A stretch of DNA of 64,000 nt from Scolanthus callimorphus (lineage: Eukaryota; Cnidaria; Anthozoa; Actiniaria; Edwardsiidae). The DNA lies in assembly GCA_033964015.1 (NCBI GenBank), contig CM066920.1, forward strand, positions 558,001 to 622,000, written 5' to 3'. The position numbers and the translations under genes were made by a program. The notes beneath the pieces are model-generated. The model searched no databases and was not told where the DNA came from. It saw only the letters and a list, made by a program, of their open reading frames with translations. Shown here in pieces: positions 1 through 11,400 of this stretch (positions within the stretch are counted from its first letter, which is position 1; each line of letters opens with the position of its first letter).

Positions 1-2028
1 AAACTCCTTGACAGGCTGTTGTCCATAATCTCTGAAAAGCTGAGCATCTTGGTAAGCGCTGAAGCCTTTTGTGTAGTTTTGCTCTTGTCTGCTGTAGGTC
101 CTTGAGGAGGTTTGACTTCTGAGACATTGTGGCTTGTATAGTCTGGTCCACCTATATTAATAAACAAAACTGCAGTATTTTTGCTAGCTCGTTTTCATTG
201 TGTTTGCCAAAGAAGGGACTTCAAGCAGTTTAAATATAATTTAAACCCTTTCTGGATAATTAGTATGGCATACAAGCAAACTGATCCCTGCTAGGAGAGG
301 ATTAAATTTGCAAAATCGCAGGTTCTTGTGTTGGATCTTACCTACCCTAGTTGGAATTGCTTGTATCCCATTTCATTTTATGGGATCCCAGCTTGAAAAG
401 TCACCTGGGATTCCATGTGGAAGTTGAGACCCAAGGAATTCCACAGAACCTCACAATGGGATAGATGGCATCTACTTAGGATGTTTACGTGGAATCCCAA
501 CTCAAAAATAGCTTGGATCCCAGCTTTGATTTTTACTTGAGGAGTAAAAATTTGATTGTAAAAGCTCTACTGGAACTGAATCAACAACAAAGTAGAGATT
601 AATACCAAGCAGTTTGATCCTTTTTTCACACTGCGCCTTGGCCACCGTGCATTGGTTGATGTAGCGGTTCAGGTTCCGAGTCCTCAGTTGTGCGTTCTTA
701 TTTAAGGGCTGATTCTCTGATTGCTGGTTTTGCTTCTCTATGCCTCGAAGGTTGTTGATTGTTGTTGCCTGCATAATTTCTGCAATAATATGGTACCTGA
801 CAAGCAATAAGCAAAGAATTCCTTTGATGAAATCTTGGCAATAAATCTAATTTGGATATTTTGTGTTACTCTAATGAGATCACAGTAGAAAAGATTTTCA
901 AACTCAAGTGAAGTACATGGATAAGTGCTTTACAGAGATGCAAACTCCCAATAAATTTGTGTTTATGTCAGGGACCCACAAAACACCTTTGTTCTGTAAA
1001 ATATCTATGTCAGCAGAATTTATATTTCTATCAAAATGCAGCAGATTAGCATTACTAAAATATGGAGTATTAGATTAGAATGGCTAAAATATGCAAGATG
1101 TGGGAGAGTTGGCACCTCTGCACTTTACACCTTTTTACCTGATCTGCTTTAATGCCTCAACTGAGTTGCAAGTGTTTATCATTCTAATGAAGTCCTCATA
1201 TGTCTCAGCATAGGCATATCGTGGCTTGTGTTTTGCTGTTAGGGCCTCCTTTGCTTCCAGATGGATAACTAGCGTCTGATTAATATAATCAGGATCACAG
1301 ATCATGTCAGCTAGAGGGTAGAATACACTAAAAGCCAGGATCTCCCTCAAGAGAATTCTCATTTCTGTACATTGAGAGTTCTTCTCTGGGAGAAAGCAGT
1401 AAAGTAATACTTCAGAGATTTTTCTTAGATAATCCAATTCAGCTTTTTTGCTTGAAAGGCAAGGATGAAGGACAAATGGCACTGCAGTATCGGGAAAATT
1501 CCGCTGATCTGCAAGCCTCAAGCTTTGGAAATGATTTGTCAAAATATCAACAACATCACTTGAGAGGAACTTCACTTTGTCTACATTGTTAAGCCTTTCC
1601 ACTACATTTGCTGTGACAGCCCACAATTCCTCAGTCATCAAGTCCACAAAAGCAGCTTCGTCTTTTCCGAGTATGCGAAACCAAGACAAGCAGAAATCTC
1701 GAACAAAGAAATCAAACACTTCTTGAATGGACTGATCTACCGTTCGCGAGACCACAGTTTTGTGTTTGTAGGGCTTCTGTCCAAAATTCAGTGTCTTTCG
1801 CTCCAGAAACCGAGAAATATTCTTCACTTTATCAAATTGCTTGGGTGTTTTAGGCAACCTGTGCTTTCCAGAGCCCAGGTAAAGCGCTAGACCAGTCAGA
1901 ATTCCGAGTAAGGAGGCGATAACATTGAGAATTGTGGAGAAAACGGCGTTGAAAATGGCATGGAAGACACCCAGCTGCCATAACAAGAGCACAGCTAGCC
2001 CACTTACTCCTAAAACTTCCACGCGCAT
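1..2028 (-). CDS. SNX25: SNX25 sorting nexin, 5' part (runs off the window)
   Basis: Three exons read on the minus strand: 2028..1139, 796..606 and 151..1 (partial). All junctions are GT/AG and the phases agree (2, then 1), giving about 410 residues. Residues ~5-50 are strongly hydrophobic, fitting the N-terminal membrane anchor of the SNX13/14/19/25 group. A PXA domain follows (~100-290), with family-typical stretches such as DPDYINQ near 1290 and a YEDFI segment just before the first junction. Exon 2 carries NRYINQ and AKAQCEKRIKLLG, which match SNX25 rather than SNX13 or SNX14 as I remember them. Exon 3 starts the region leading into the RGS domain; the RGS, PX and C-terminal nexin domains must lie beyond the left edge. 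In the family these proteins act at endosomal/ER membranes; SNX25 is linked to TGF-beta receptor turnover. The ATG at 2028 is chosen because the anchor follows directly. The gene is divergent from the helicase at 2137. Confidence 0.9.
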
Positions 2029-2136
2029 TTTCGTTACTATTCTTCAATAATCGAGCTCCTTACTTCCTTCGTCAGAAAAGTGCATCACATTTCGGATAAA
2101 CCTTGATGATATTTAAAGCAAATTTCCCTACGGAAA
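2029..2136. promoter_or_regulatory. Compact bidirectional promoter between SNX25 and the DEAD-box helicase
   Basis: Only 108 bp separate the SNX25 start codon (minus strand) from the first possible helicase ATG (plus strand at 2137). If the helicase starts at its second ATG (2347) the gap is 318 bp. No TATA box is evident. The head-to-head arrangement implies shared regulation and argues that the helicase is in its native place rather than a random retrocopy insertion. Confidence 0.55.
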
Positions 2137-3960
2137 ATGGCGGGGATTTGCCATTACATTACTGTATGTTTTGGATTTGATGGGCGAAGCAGTGCGCATC
2201 CGCGATCTGGAGGGACGGCAGCAACACGATTAGAATTATGCGCTGCGCACCCTAAGCAAATGAGGCCGCTGGCCAAATTCACAAGAAAGAAAACAAACTT
2301 TCGGAGGAAAAATTGTCTTGTTTCGTTCAAACAAGGCGAGACAGAGATGGAGGAAAATCAAGAAAAGAATGTTGATGAGAATGAAGACTTCATACCGATG
2401 AGGAAAAGTCTCAAAAGGAAATCAACTGGAAAAGAGGATAATTTTATGTGGTCTTATTACCACGAAGATGAAAACATCACACGACTTTCAGATGAAGAAA
2501 TTGATCAACTACGCTGGAGAAAAGAATACATGTTGAAGGGGAAAGTTGCCCTAAACCAATTCTTAACTTCAGAGATTTAAATTTGCCTGGAGAACTGATA
2601 GTGTATTTACAGGAGAAAAATTACCATAAACCAACCCCAATACAAATGCAGGCACTTAGCTGTGTTATGAGTGGACGAGATATTGTGGGCCTTGCTGAAA
2701 CAGGCAGTGGGAAAACCTTAGCTTATATTCTCCCACTTTGCATGCTCTTAAGGACTAAAGAGCCATGTAGACAAGGGATCCCCCTACTGCACTGTTATTG
2801 GCCCCAACACGAGAGTTAATGCAACAGGTGTTTACAAATATATCAGAAATGCTGAATTTATTTCAGTGGCAGGGACATCAATTGTTACTCCAATAGCAGG
2901 TTTAAGTCATGGACAACATAATTCCTACCAATTATCATCATTCCACACCAATCCTAACCAGCAGTATTGTGTAGGATCACCACAGTTTACTACAGAATAT
3001 AATTCATATGATCATCACCACTCATATCGTTCTTCTTCTGAAAGAGATCAAACTAGTTCATGCAGAACCCAATACAAGGCAGTGGCAGTGTGTGGTGGGG
3101 TACCAGTCTCTAATCAAATAAGCACAATAAGACAAGGTGTTGATGTTCTTGTTGCAACACCTGGACGTCTGCTTGACTTGTGTGAACGTGGGGCAGTAAG
3201 TCTGGATAAAATTACTTATCTAGTCATGGATGAGGCTGACAGAATGTTGGGAATGGGGATGGAAGAACAGCTAAGGAAGATAGTTGGTCTCGCTACTGGA
3301 TCTATAAGAGCTAGGCAGACACTTCTTTGGTCAGCTACTCTACCTGATTCTCTAGAAAGACTTGCAAGATCTGCTGTACTTAATCCCATTACAATACAAA
3401 TTGGACCAGGAGGACTTATAGCTCCTAGCGTGCAGCAGCTTGTTCATTTTCTCTATCATTACCAGAAGCCACAGAAACTACTGGAGACTTTACGCAGTAC
3501 CCCCTATCCTCCTGTTATTGTGTTTTACTTCATCAATGCAGAATGTTGATTATGTGACTGATTTACTGAAGCAAGAACAGTTCCATGCTTCTGGCTGCAT
3601 TCAGAAAAACCACAAGATTATCGCTTCAAACTAGTGAAGGCTTTCCGAGAGGGGAAAGTAGATGTCCTGGTTGCCACAGATGTAGCTTCACGAGGACTTG
3701 ACTTTCCTGAGGTTAATCATGTTATTAACTATGACTTGCCAGATACTATTGAGGATTATATCCATCGCTGTGGTCGTACTGGGAGAATGAGGCATGCTGG
3801 GATAGCAACATCTTTTCTGACACTGGATTGTAAGATTGCTGAGCAACTGAAAGAAATGCTTGAGGTTATGGACCAGCCTATTCCCAAAGAACTAGAAACC
3901 CCTAAACAATTTGGAAAGAAAATCATAAGAACTGAACTTGGTGACAGAGTGATTAACTAA
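2137..3960 (+). CDS. DEAD-box ATP-dependent RNA helicase, single exon, broken by five frame changes
   Basis: The full helicase core can be followed without introns, but the reading frame changes near 2552, 2780, 2865, 3520 and 3592 (four apparent one-base deletions, one insertion). Motifs in order: a lead-in with PKPI just after the first break, Q motif PTPIQ (~2632), motif I AETGSGKT (~2694), Ia PTREL (2804-2818, readable only in the shifted frame), GG, Ib TPGRL (~3157), II DEAD (3229-3240), III SAT (~3333), IV VIVF, V RGLDF (~3690) and VI HRCGRTGR (~3763). About 65 residues rich in Ser, His, Tyr and Gln lie between Ia and GG, longer than usual. Translation may start at 2137 or at 2347; the latter gives an acidic N-terminus like that of related helicases. 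The subfamily is unresolved: the lead-in looks like the DDX5/DDX42/DDX46/DDX59 range. The intact motifs suggest indels in the assembly, but a young pseudogene is possible. Confidence 0.75.
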
Positions 3961-5362
3961 AGAAAAACTTTTATTCACTTTCCAATGTTTTTTTCTGATT
4001 CAATATATCAACTATTACATTTCATTGCTTATTACTTAGAAATGTCTGCAATCAAGATAGTGAGCCATTTTTCTGTAAAACCATAACTACATTGTATTAG
4101 AATTTCCAAGTTTTCTAATAAGTTATGTGCAAAAGGAGCATTTTTAACAAAAACGTCTCTCTCATTTGTTGTTGTCAGCAATGCGCACACTACATGATGC
4201 AATGGTATTAACTTGGTTTCTAGCTCTCCATGAGAACTTTGACTGTCATGCTTGATAGTGACACTCTCAACTAGTAGTTTTAATAAACATTTCTATCCAT
4301 ACACACACTACAGGACTCCAGGAATGTGCCTCATTATCACTAGCTGCTCTGTAAAATTTCAAAAACACAAAAATGCAACTGCTAGTCTTGAATGAAAGAC
4401 TGGTGCTGTATATTTGACAAGTCTTTTGAAGTCTAATAGCAACATCTTGTGCTGTTTCTTGTCAAGTTTTCCAAACTGCTGTAAGTCAGCCATTGAGAGG
4501 TTTATATAGCTCATTGGTCTGGACATGTAACTTGAGGTGTCTCAGACTTTCTAGTGGCTCTAAAATGAAACAAAAACAAGAAAGTTACTACTTTAATAGT
4601 AGTGCATTTTAGTACATGCCAAGTATCACCAGGTGGCCTCATTGAATGCCTTTTCTCTGGGTCGTTTGAAAATTATTGGGAATTTTTTCATACATTTTCT
4701 GTATTACCTGCCATGTGAGGGAGGATCTCAAGACGTTTGACGAAAGTTGAGTTGACAGGCAGGCATGGATTTAGGGTGGGGGCAAGGGGGCTGTGGCCCC
4801 CATTTCTCTGGAGATTTTCCCATAAAAATTATATTATTATTATTATTTCATTCATTGAAAAAAATAAAACTGAATTGAACAACAAACACAGTCAACACGG
4901 ATAATTTTCAGGTCCCTTGGGGAAACGCTCGACCAATAGGAATTAAGCATCCAAAAATCAAATTTTACAACAGAAAATCTAGGGCCTTGTCTGAAAGTGC
5001 TCCCTTCCCTTTCCTCTCCCCATTCCCTTGCGTCCTCAGCACCCCTCTCCCTTCTTTGCGCTTGCTACGCAGGCTAGTATGCTTTAGACTTTGTTCTGTT
5101 TTGCCAGTCAAACTCTCTCAGCCAATAAGGTAATCGCCTGATTTCCCCTAGTGCCTTTGACACCTGGATTTTGTTGCAGCTAAAACCAAACAAGTGTTCT
5201 GCCAGAAGCAAACTAACTGCATAGGGGAAACAGAGCAAAACCCTGTTTGGCTCAGATGGTACGACTGGCATAACGAATGGTTTGTCCATCTTAGCAACAG
5301 CGTCACCATCCCCAGTTAATCCTTTCTCCCTAACGCTAATAGAAAATATTGATTATGTATTT
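3961..5362. other. Helicase 3' flank and gene-poor sequence
   Basis: Begins with the AT-rich presumed 3' UTR of the helicase. Around 4765-4805 there is a G-run and C-run segment resembling a decayed foldback element, and around 4985-5075 a pyrimidine-rich stretch ending in a short inverted motif (gcttgctacgcaggctag). A 71-codon minus-strand frame at 5074-5289 shows no family resemblance and no consistent splice link to the gene at 5363. Confidence 0.5.
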
Positions 5363-5731
5363 TCACCTTTCTATCCAGACCGTGGCGCAGTATTGCGCAC
5401 AGTAAACCGACTGCTCGGTAACTGTACGAAATAACAGATGTTTCATAAAAGAGCCGATGGTGCTAGATTTTCTGAACCAGCTTCCAATTTTGGCTTCTTC
5501 TGCACTCAACTGCCGCAAGATACATCTGGTAGGACAAGGATACAAGTGTTCGTAAAACAACAGCGAGTTCTTGACTGCTTCGTGCGCTTCGCCTTCGGAT
5601 GAGATTTTGTGCAAAACAGTGGCAAGATCTTTTACGGATTTGCCCTGCTCTGTTGTCGTATGAACGAGATTTTTCATGAGATGATAAAACTGGTGAGTTA
5701 AAGCTTCTTCCGAGACACTATCGTCGTTCAT
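5363..5731 (-). CDS. Small uncharacterised protein or first coding exon
   Basis: An open frame of 122 codons from the ATG at 5731, beginning MNDDSVSEEAL. The frame stays open upstream to 5923, but that part falls in a sequence repeated in inverted form at about 8150-8236, so it is more likely 5' UTR. The protein looks soluble and mostly helical, with an acidic N-terminus, a Cys/Pro patch near residue 75 (YPCPTR) and a hydrophobic C-terminal segment. Just before the stop there is a possible donor (GAAAG then GTGAAA), so it could continue into an exon I could not identify. I do not recognise the family. It is divergent from the CKAP2-like gene at 8402. Confidence 0.4.
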   Translation of the reverse strand: MNDDSVSEEALTHQFYHLMKNLVHTTTEQGKSVKDLATVLHKISSEGEAHEAVKNSLLFYEHLYPCPTRCILRQLSAEEAKIGSWFRKSSTIGSFMKHLLFRTVTEQSVYCAQYCATVWIER

Positions 5732-5931
5732 CTTGTCAGTATTATTAACGCCAATTTCAATAAAGAACTTGCCATTAGAAACAGCGCGTCTCCCAAACAA
5801 AATGGCCGAAAAAAATGACCGAAAAGGACTGGAAACCATCGACAACTCTATCATAGGGATTCCTGTGTGTTTTAGACTTCGAAAGAGACAACAACGGACC
5901 ATTTGCACAGTTGAATTTTTCACGGATTTTC

Positions 5932-6621
5932 AATCATGCTAGTGAGCTGCTAGCATAAATACAAAGTACAAAGGAGAGTACAAGTTTCTGTACTTTTAAA
6001 CACGCCTTTCATAGCAACAACACTGCTGCAGAGGTGACTCCAACAAAACGAAACGCGTTTTTCAGAAATTTTTTAACTCGCTCGCGTCGTTTTTCAGCTC
6101 CGGATATGTTAAACCTCGACTATTAACTATTCGTTCGAATTTATTTTTAAGAGCCGCATTTGCTTATGCGAGCCGATATTCTAACAGTGGTATTTTTACA
6201 AAAGTCCCTCCTGTGCGAAAAATGTTCGCGCGTTTTTTCTGAAACGTCTGATTTGGGGTCATGATTTGGGCGAGAACTGAATTCTACGAGCGAAAATTGC
6301 AGTACAAGTTAGATAGGGCCAAAAATGACTATGAATTAAAGTGGAGCAATATCAATAGTACCTTCGAAATGTATCCATTTTGTACGATATAACCATTATA
6401 ACTTTGGGACACACACATTCCTTTCCACATTTCAGAAACATTTTTCTAACACATGATTTGTTTTTCTTTGACGACTTTTCAAGATTGAGGAAATATCTCG
6501 AATTTTTTTCACCGTGTTTTAACCACTTTGCACGAGAGCGAATAATTGAGCCTCTCGTTAAATATTCGTAATTCCTCCTGGAGTGCTCCAGACGATGACT
6601 TAGACAAGTTTTCCTCTATTC
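5932..6621. other. Gene-poor AT-rich sequence
   Basis: Inside the inverted-repeat-bounded interval, left of the first foldback element. No conserved coding frame or RNA gene was seen. Confidence 0.5.
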
Positions 6622-7442
6622 TAAGGCTGCATTCATTATGTATACTACAGGGGGGAGGGGGCAGAGGATTTTGAGGGGGGTCTCAAAATTTAGCAACTGG
6701 AAAAGGGGGGATGTCAAGTTTTTTTCATAACATGAAGGGGGGATGCATATTTTTGTTGAGGTATTATATATATTTTAAACACCGAGTTTGAACCTCCTGA
6801 AGAAATATCACTTGCACTACTATTCTCGTGTATTTACCATCTTTTAACCGATATGTTGAAAATAGCTGCGCGCTTCGCGCGCATAAAGACTTATAAACTT
6901 AAAAAATTGTAAAAGGCCTTCTTGTTTTACCACAATTCCTCGAGGTCCTCTTCAGTGACTTTTGTCTGCCAGACAAAAACGCCTTTGGACTTTGATTAAT
7001 AGTCTTGTAGCTTTATGTCAAAATTGCTGCGCGCTTCGCGCGCACAAAGGAAAACAAACAAAACAATCAAATACAAAATAAATGATACTCAGTCTATGTA
7101 GTAAGGTTCCAATCGAGAAGCGCACCAGAACACTTGGTAGAAAGTCACTACACACAAAAGAGTACAGGCACCTATGATTTTTATTTGCATTTTTACGCTT
7201 TGTATTTTTATCATTGAGCCTTGTTCTGCATCTTTTGAAAAAATGTTATTGATGCGACCCTACCTCGACATATAACTTGAAAAAAATGTCGGGGGGGGGG
7301 GGGGGGGCATGTTTTTCCTTCTGACCAAGAGGGGGGATTCGTAAAAAAATATGTTGTGCCATGGGGGGATCTGAAAATTTTGCATTGTCAAAAAAAAATC
7401 CTCTGCCCCCCCCTGTATTATACATAATGAATGCAGCCTAAT
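6622..7442. mobile_element. Foldback (MITE-like) element, 821 bp, with G-rich terminal inverted repeats
   Basis: The left end (taaggctgcattcattatgtatac, then a G-run) and the right end (C-run, then tatacataatgaatgcagcc) are inverted copies. Sub-terminal sequence is also inverted, with repeated ggggggat blocks on the left and right. The centre contains two direct copies of a perfect GC hairpin (tgcgcgc-ttc-gcgcgca) near 6868 and 7026. No transposase frame is present, so it is non-autonomous. It shares its end motif with the element at 54911-55350. Confidence 0.75.
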
Positions 7443-7639
7443 CCGATTCAAGTTTCCTAGAGGTTCCTACGATCGCGTGCCTTATGTTTGCTGTATTGAA
7501 TGCTATGTTGACGAATTTTATACTTCATGTAGTCCCAAGTTATTCTGTGCTTGATGGTATGGACGTTAAGTAGATAAATGCAAATGGTATAAATAAACTA
7601 ATCCGTTGTTGTCATTCTTCCGTAGTCTGCAAATCCCGG

Positions 7640-8109
7640 GAGGGGAAGGGGGGGGGGGGAACTCCCATATTTTTTGGTCGGGGATGATCGTCGGAAATTT
7701 TCAGTTTCATACCTCCCCCTAAAAGATACCAAACATGGCGGGCCATAGAGTGGCTCAAAAAAATTATTAAAAGATACCCTAAAAGATGAAGTCTTATGTA
7801 CCAAGGAGGCGCGAAGGACACAGGTTACAGGGGACAAATACCCATGAAGACATTTCCGTGTTTGTTTCTAATTCATCGTCTTCTCATCGAATAATCTCTC
7901 TTTCTTACACGGTTTTTAGAAGCACCATCATGAGAAAAAGCAATTTGGACACAGTTTCGGCCCTAAAAGATAGAAATCTGCCTACTAAAATTTATTGAAG
8001 ATCAAGATCACCCCTAAAAGAGACCAAACCAACGTGATTTTAACCCCTAAAAGATACGACGATCATCCCCGACCAAAAAATATGGGAGTCTCCCCCCCCC
8101 CCCCCCCCG
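7640..8109. mobile_element. Poly-G-ended foldback element, copy 1 (~470 bp)
   Basis: Ends are a poly-G run followed by aactcccatattttttggtc, then ggggatgatcgtcg, mirrored at the right end by cgacgatcatccccgacc and a poly-C run. The interior carries at least six scattered copies of a CCCTAAAAGAT-type motif. Copy 2 lies at 24963-25414 in the opposite orientation and aligns along its whole length, including internal unique sequence. Confidence 0.8.
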
Positions 8110-8322
8110 GGCTGCAAATATCAGCAGGCGTTCCTATACATGTAAAACCATGTAAAACACACAGGAATCCCTATGATAGTGTTGTTGAGGTCATTTTGTC
8201 GGCCATTTTGTTTGGGAGACGCGCTGTTTCTAAAGACACTGACGAATCGACGCCATTTTGTTTTATTCTTTTAAAAGTAAATCCGCTGACTAGCAACGAC
8301 CGGCTACTCATTCTCGACTCTT

Positions 8323-8398
8323 ATTGGTGGATTGAAAAAGCATCGACCAATCACAGCATCTGTTGTGGGAAGCCCTTTAGGTGTTAGTTTGATTCGAA
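8323..8398 (+). promoter_or_regulatory. Two CCAAT boxes and a CHR-like TTCGAA upstream of the CKAP2-like gene
   Basis: An inverted CCAAT (attgg, 8323-8327), a direct CCAAT (8347-8351) and TTCGAA (8393-8398) lie within 80 bp upstream of the ATG at 8402. In animals, paired NF-Y sites followed by a CHR (TTYGAA) element are typical of G2/M genes, which suits a spindle protein. The motifs are seen directly; the function is inferred. Confidence 0.45.
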
Positions 8399-8401
8399 AA
8401 A

Positions 8402-11400
8402 ATGGCGGAGCGTGCACTAAGACCCGCAAAAACTCCAGGTATTTCATGCTTTTTACGAGTGCGAATCTTTGTTTTTATAGCATCAAGTTCCTAAATTGGT
8501 TTAGATCTTATTAGATTTGTTATTTCTCTTCCAGCTTTGATGCGGGAAAAGCTTGAACAATGGCGCATGGAAAAGCAGCAGAAAACGGTTGCCAAACAAA
8601 TGGTGACTCAAAACATCAAAACTCTCTCAAATAGCAATGGAAACGTCGTAGATATTACAAGGAAAAAAGTTAAGAGCCACTCAGTTTCTAAGAACCCACC
8701 ATGTTCTTGTAAAGCAAAGGAAAATGCGGAAAGCAAATCAAAGTATTCGCTTGCTCGCCTATCATCTCGAGTCTCTCAAAGCCACAATATCGCGAATATC
8801 GGCAACTTGAAGAAGCCGGCGGTTTCGAGCAAGTCGGCAAAGATAACTGTAGGAAATGCACCAAAACCAACCACTAAAGGGAACATACAAAGGTAAAACA
8901 GACAATAAACATTTATTGGATAAGGTTGAGCGTGATATTTAACAATTATTCCTCAAGCCCTAATGTGTGATTTGACTAACGTGAATTAGATAGCCGGCGG
9001 CAAAACAGGCTGAAGCCGTTCTAACAGCGCTCTCGGCAACCGCCGCTCTCCAAGCCGCAAGCTCGGCTTCCCGTTTTTCTCGGTACAACTGCTAGCGTCC
9101 GATGATCGAACAGGCACAGGCACATGGAACACAGGCACATGGTTTTGCTAATTCACGATATCATTCGAAAAACAAATTTAATAACTTAATTGTTTTATTA
9201 TACATTTTAAACAAGACAAATTGACATTATGTCAAATGGCTAACTTGAGAATATAGCATACGGACGAGGGGCTTGGGAACGACGCCGACTTTGAACTTGA
9301 CATGATAAATGAAATATCTGCTGCAGATATTTATTTAGCATGTCAAGTTCACACAAGAATGAGAATTAATTGTTTGCTCTCAACCAATCAGATTTGTGAT
9401 GGTGAGTCAAATGTATAATAATATGAGAATTATTATATGACTGGGAAATACCATATCTTGAAAATAGGAAGGAAGGTTATGGAAGTCTACAGAAATCCTG
9501 TAAGACATTTTTTTTTTGGTTTACACACCTATCTACATAGCAAGTGCTTCACAGTATGCATTTAAAACCTGGCTCATATTTTAATTGTCCATAGAGCAAG
9601 TCTGAGCATACAAGCTGCCAGGGAGAGAAGAAATAGTAAGACTTAAACAAAGCGGTATGTATAATTGTCCTGTGAGTGATAAATTTGTGTCAACACCTTA
9701 TAAATGTACTTTCTGTAAAGTTTTACTAGTATTCATCTTGACTCTGTTAAAGCTGTCAAACTGTTAAAACAATTTACTAACAGTTTTACAAAAATCAGTG
9801 AGGGCGGTAAAGCTTATAATCTCAGAAACATTGAGTGGCATGCGGATCTAGCACTCCCAAAGCCAAAACCCAATTTTTAAGTTGTGGATACGCGTTAGCG
9901 TATTCACGAGTTATTGTGGTGGGCCAGATGTCACTCGCTCACTCATAACTCAAGTGTTAGCTCATGATATCATCTAAACTAAACAAATTAATATCTCGAG
10001 AATGATACATCGCGCGCTAGGTGACCAAACTTGGACAAAGTTATCTTAGTGACAAGGGGGGTCCAGCAACAAAGTCACATGACATTACGTCATCAAAACT
10101 AGAAAAATTAATATCTCGAGAACAAAACATCGCTTGGTGACCAAACTTGCACAAAGTTATCTTAGTGACAAGGGGGGTCTAGCAACAAAGTCACATGACA
10201 TTATGACATCGATGACGTCATAAAAACAAGAAAAATTAATATCTCGAGAACAAAACATCGCTTGGTGACCAAACTTGCACAAAGTTATCTTAGTGACAAG
10301 GGGGGACCACCAACAAAGTCACATGACTTTACGTCATCGATGATGTTATCAAAACTAGAAAAATTAATATCTCGAGAACAAAACATCGCTTTGTGACCAA
10401 ACTTGCACCAAGTTATCTTAGTGACAAGGGGGGTCTAGCAACAAAGTCACATGACATGACATCGATGACGTCATAAAAACAAGAAAAATTAATATCTCGA
10501 GAACAAAACATCGCTTGGTGACCAAACTTGCACAAAGTTATCTTAGTGACAAGGGGGGACCACCAACAAAGTCACATGACTTTACGTCATCGATGACGTC
10601 ATCAAAACTAGAAAAATTAATATCTCGAGAACAAAACATCGCCTTGTGACCAAACTTGCACCAAGTTATCTTAGTGACAAGGGGGGACCAGCAACAAAGT
10701 CACATGAGATTACGTCATCAATGACGTCATCAAAACTAGAAAAAATAATATTTCGAGAAGGGAACATCGCTAGGTTACCAAAGTTGGGTAAAATTATCTT
10801 TGTGACAATAGGGGTCCAGCACCAAGGTCACGTGGTATAACGTCATCGATGACGTCATCACAACTAGAAATTGATATCTCGGAAAGGGAACAGGACCAAA
10901 AGTCCAAAACTTGGATAAACAGTATCCACGATTTCACCGAGGCACTCGGTGCCTTTGATTCTTACAGTCAAAAGACATTAAGCGTGCCCCCTAGAGTGGA
11001 ATACAGTGGTACCTCTATTAAGCAGCCACCCTTGGGACTGAGCCAAGTAGCCGCTAAAAGAGGTTGGCTGCTTAATGGAGGTATGTAAATACAGTACTTG
11101 AGTGACAATACAATTTTGGGACTTTGAAAAGTGGCCGCTTAATAGAGGGTGGCTGCTTAATAGAGGGTGGCCGCTTAATAGAGGGTGGCCGCTTAATAGA
11201 GGTACCACTATATTCAAGTCATTCCATTATTGATTTCATTATTCAATCCAAAACTGCATTTTTCAATTCAATATTAAGAATGTTATAGCTGTTGCAAATT
11301 GAAAACTTGTTCTCTGTCTATGATTCCATGGCAGTTGGCGCTTCATGGCTTTTGACTGTAAACATGCTTTCAAACTTAGCGGTGCCATGCCTATCAAGAG

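Larger units (their letters stand above)
5782..8236. repeat. Inverted ~90-bp repeats bounding a 2.45-kb divergent intergenic region
   Basis: The left arm (~5782-5880) and right arm (~8150-8236) are near-identical reverse complements. The outer ends read ttagaaacagcgcg and the inner ends tgtgttttag. Both contain a caaaatggcc core. The left arm carries about 15 extra bases in its middle. The arms lie just upstream of the two divergent start codons (5731 minus, 8402 plus), and the interval between them holds two inserted foldback elements. Confidence 0.75.

Noticed and set aside
10978..11217. Minus-strand frame with repeated PLLSGH units
   Set aside because: It is the translation of the short direct repeats in the foldback element at 11004-11211.
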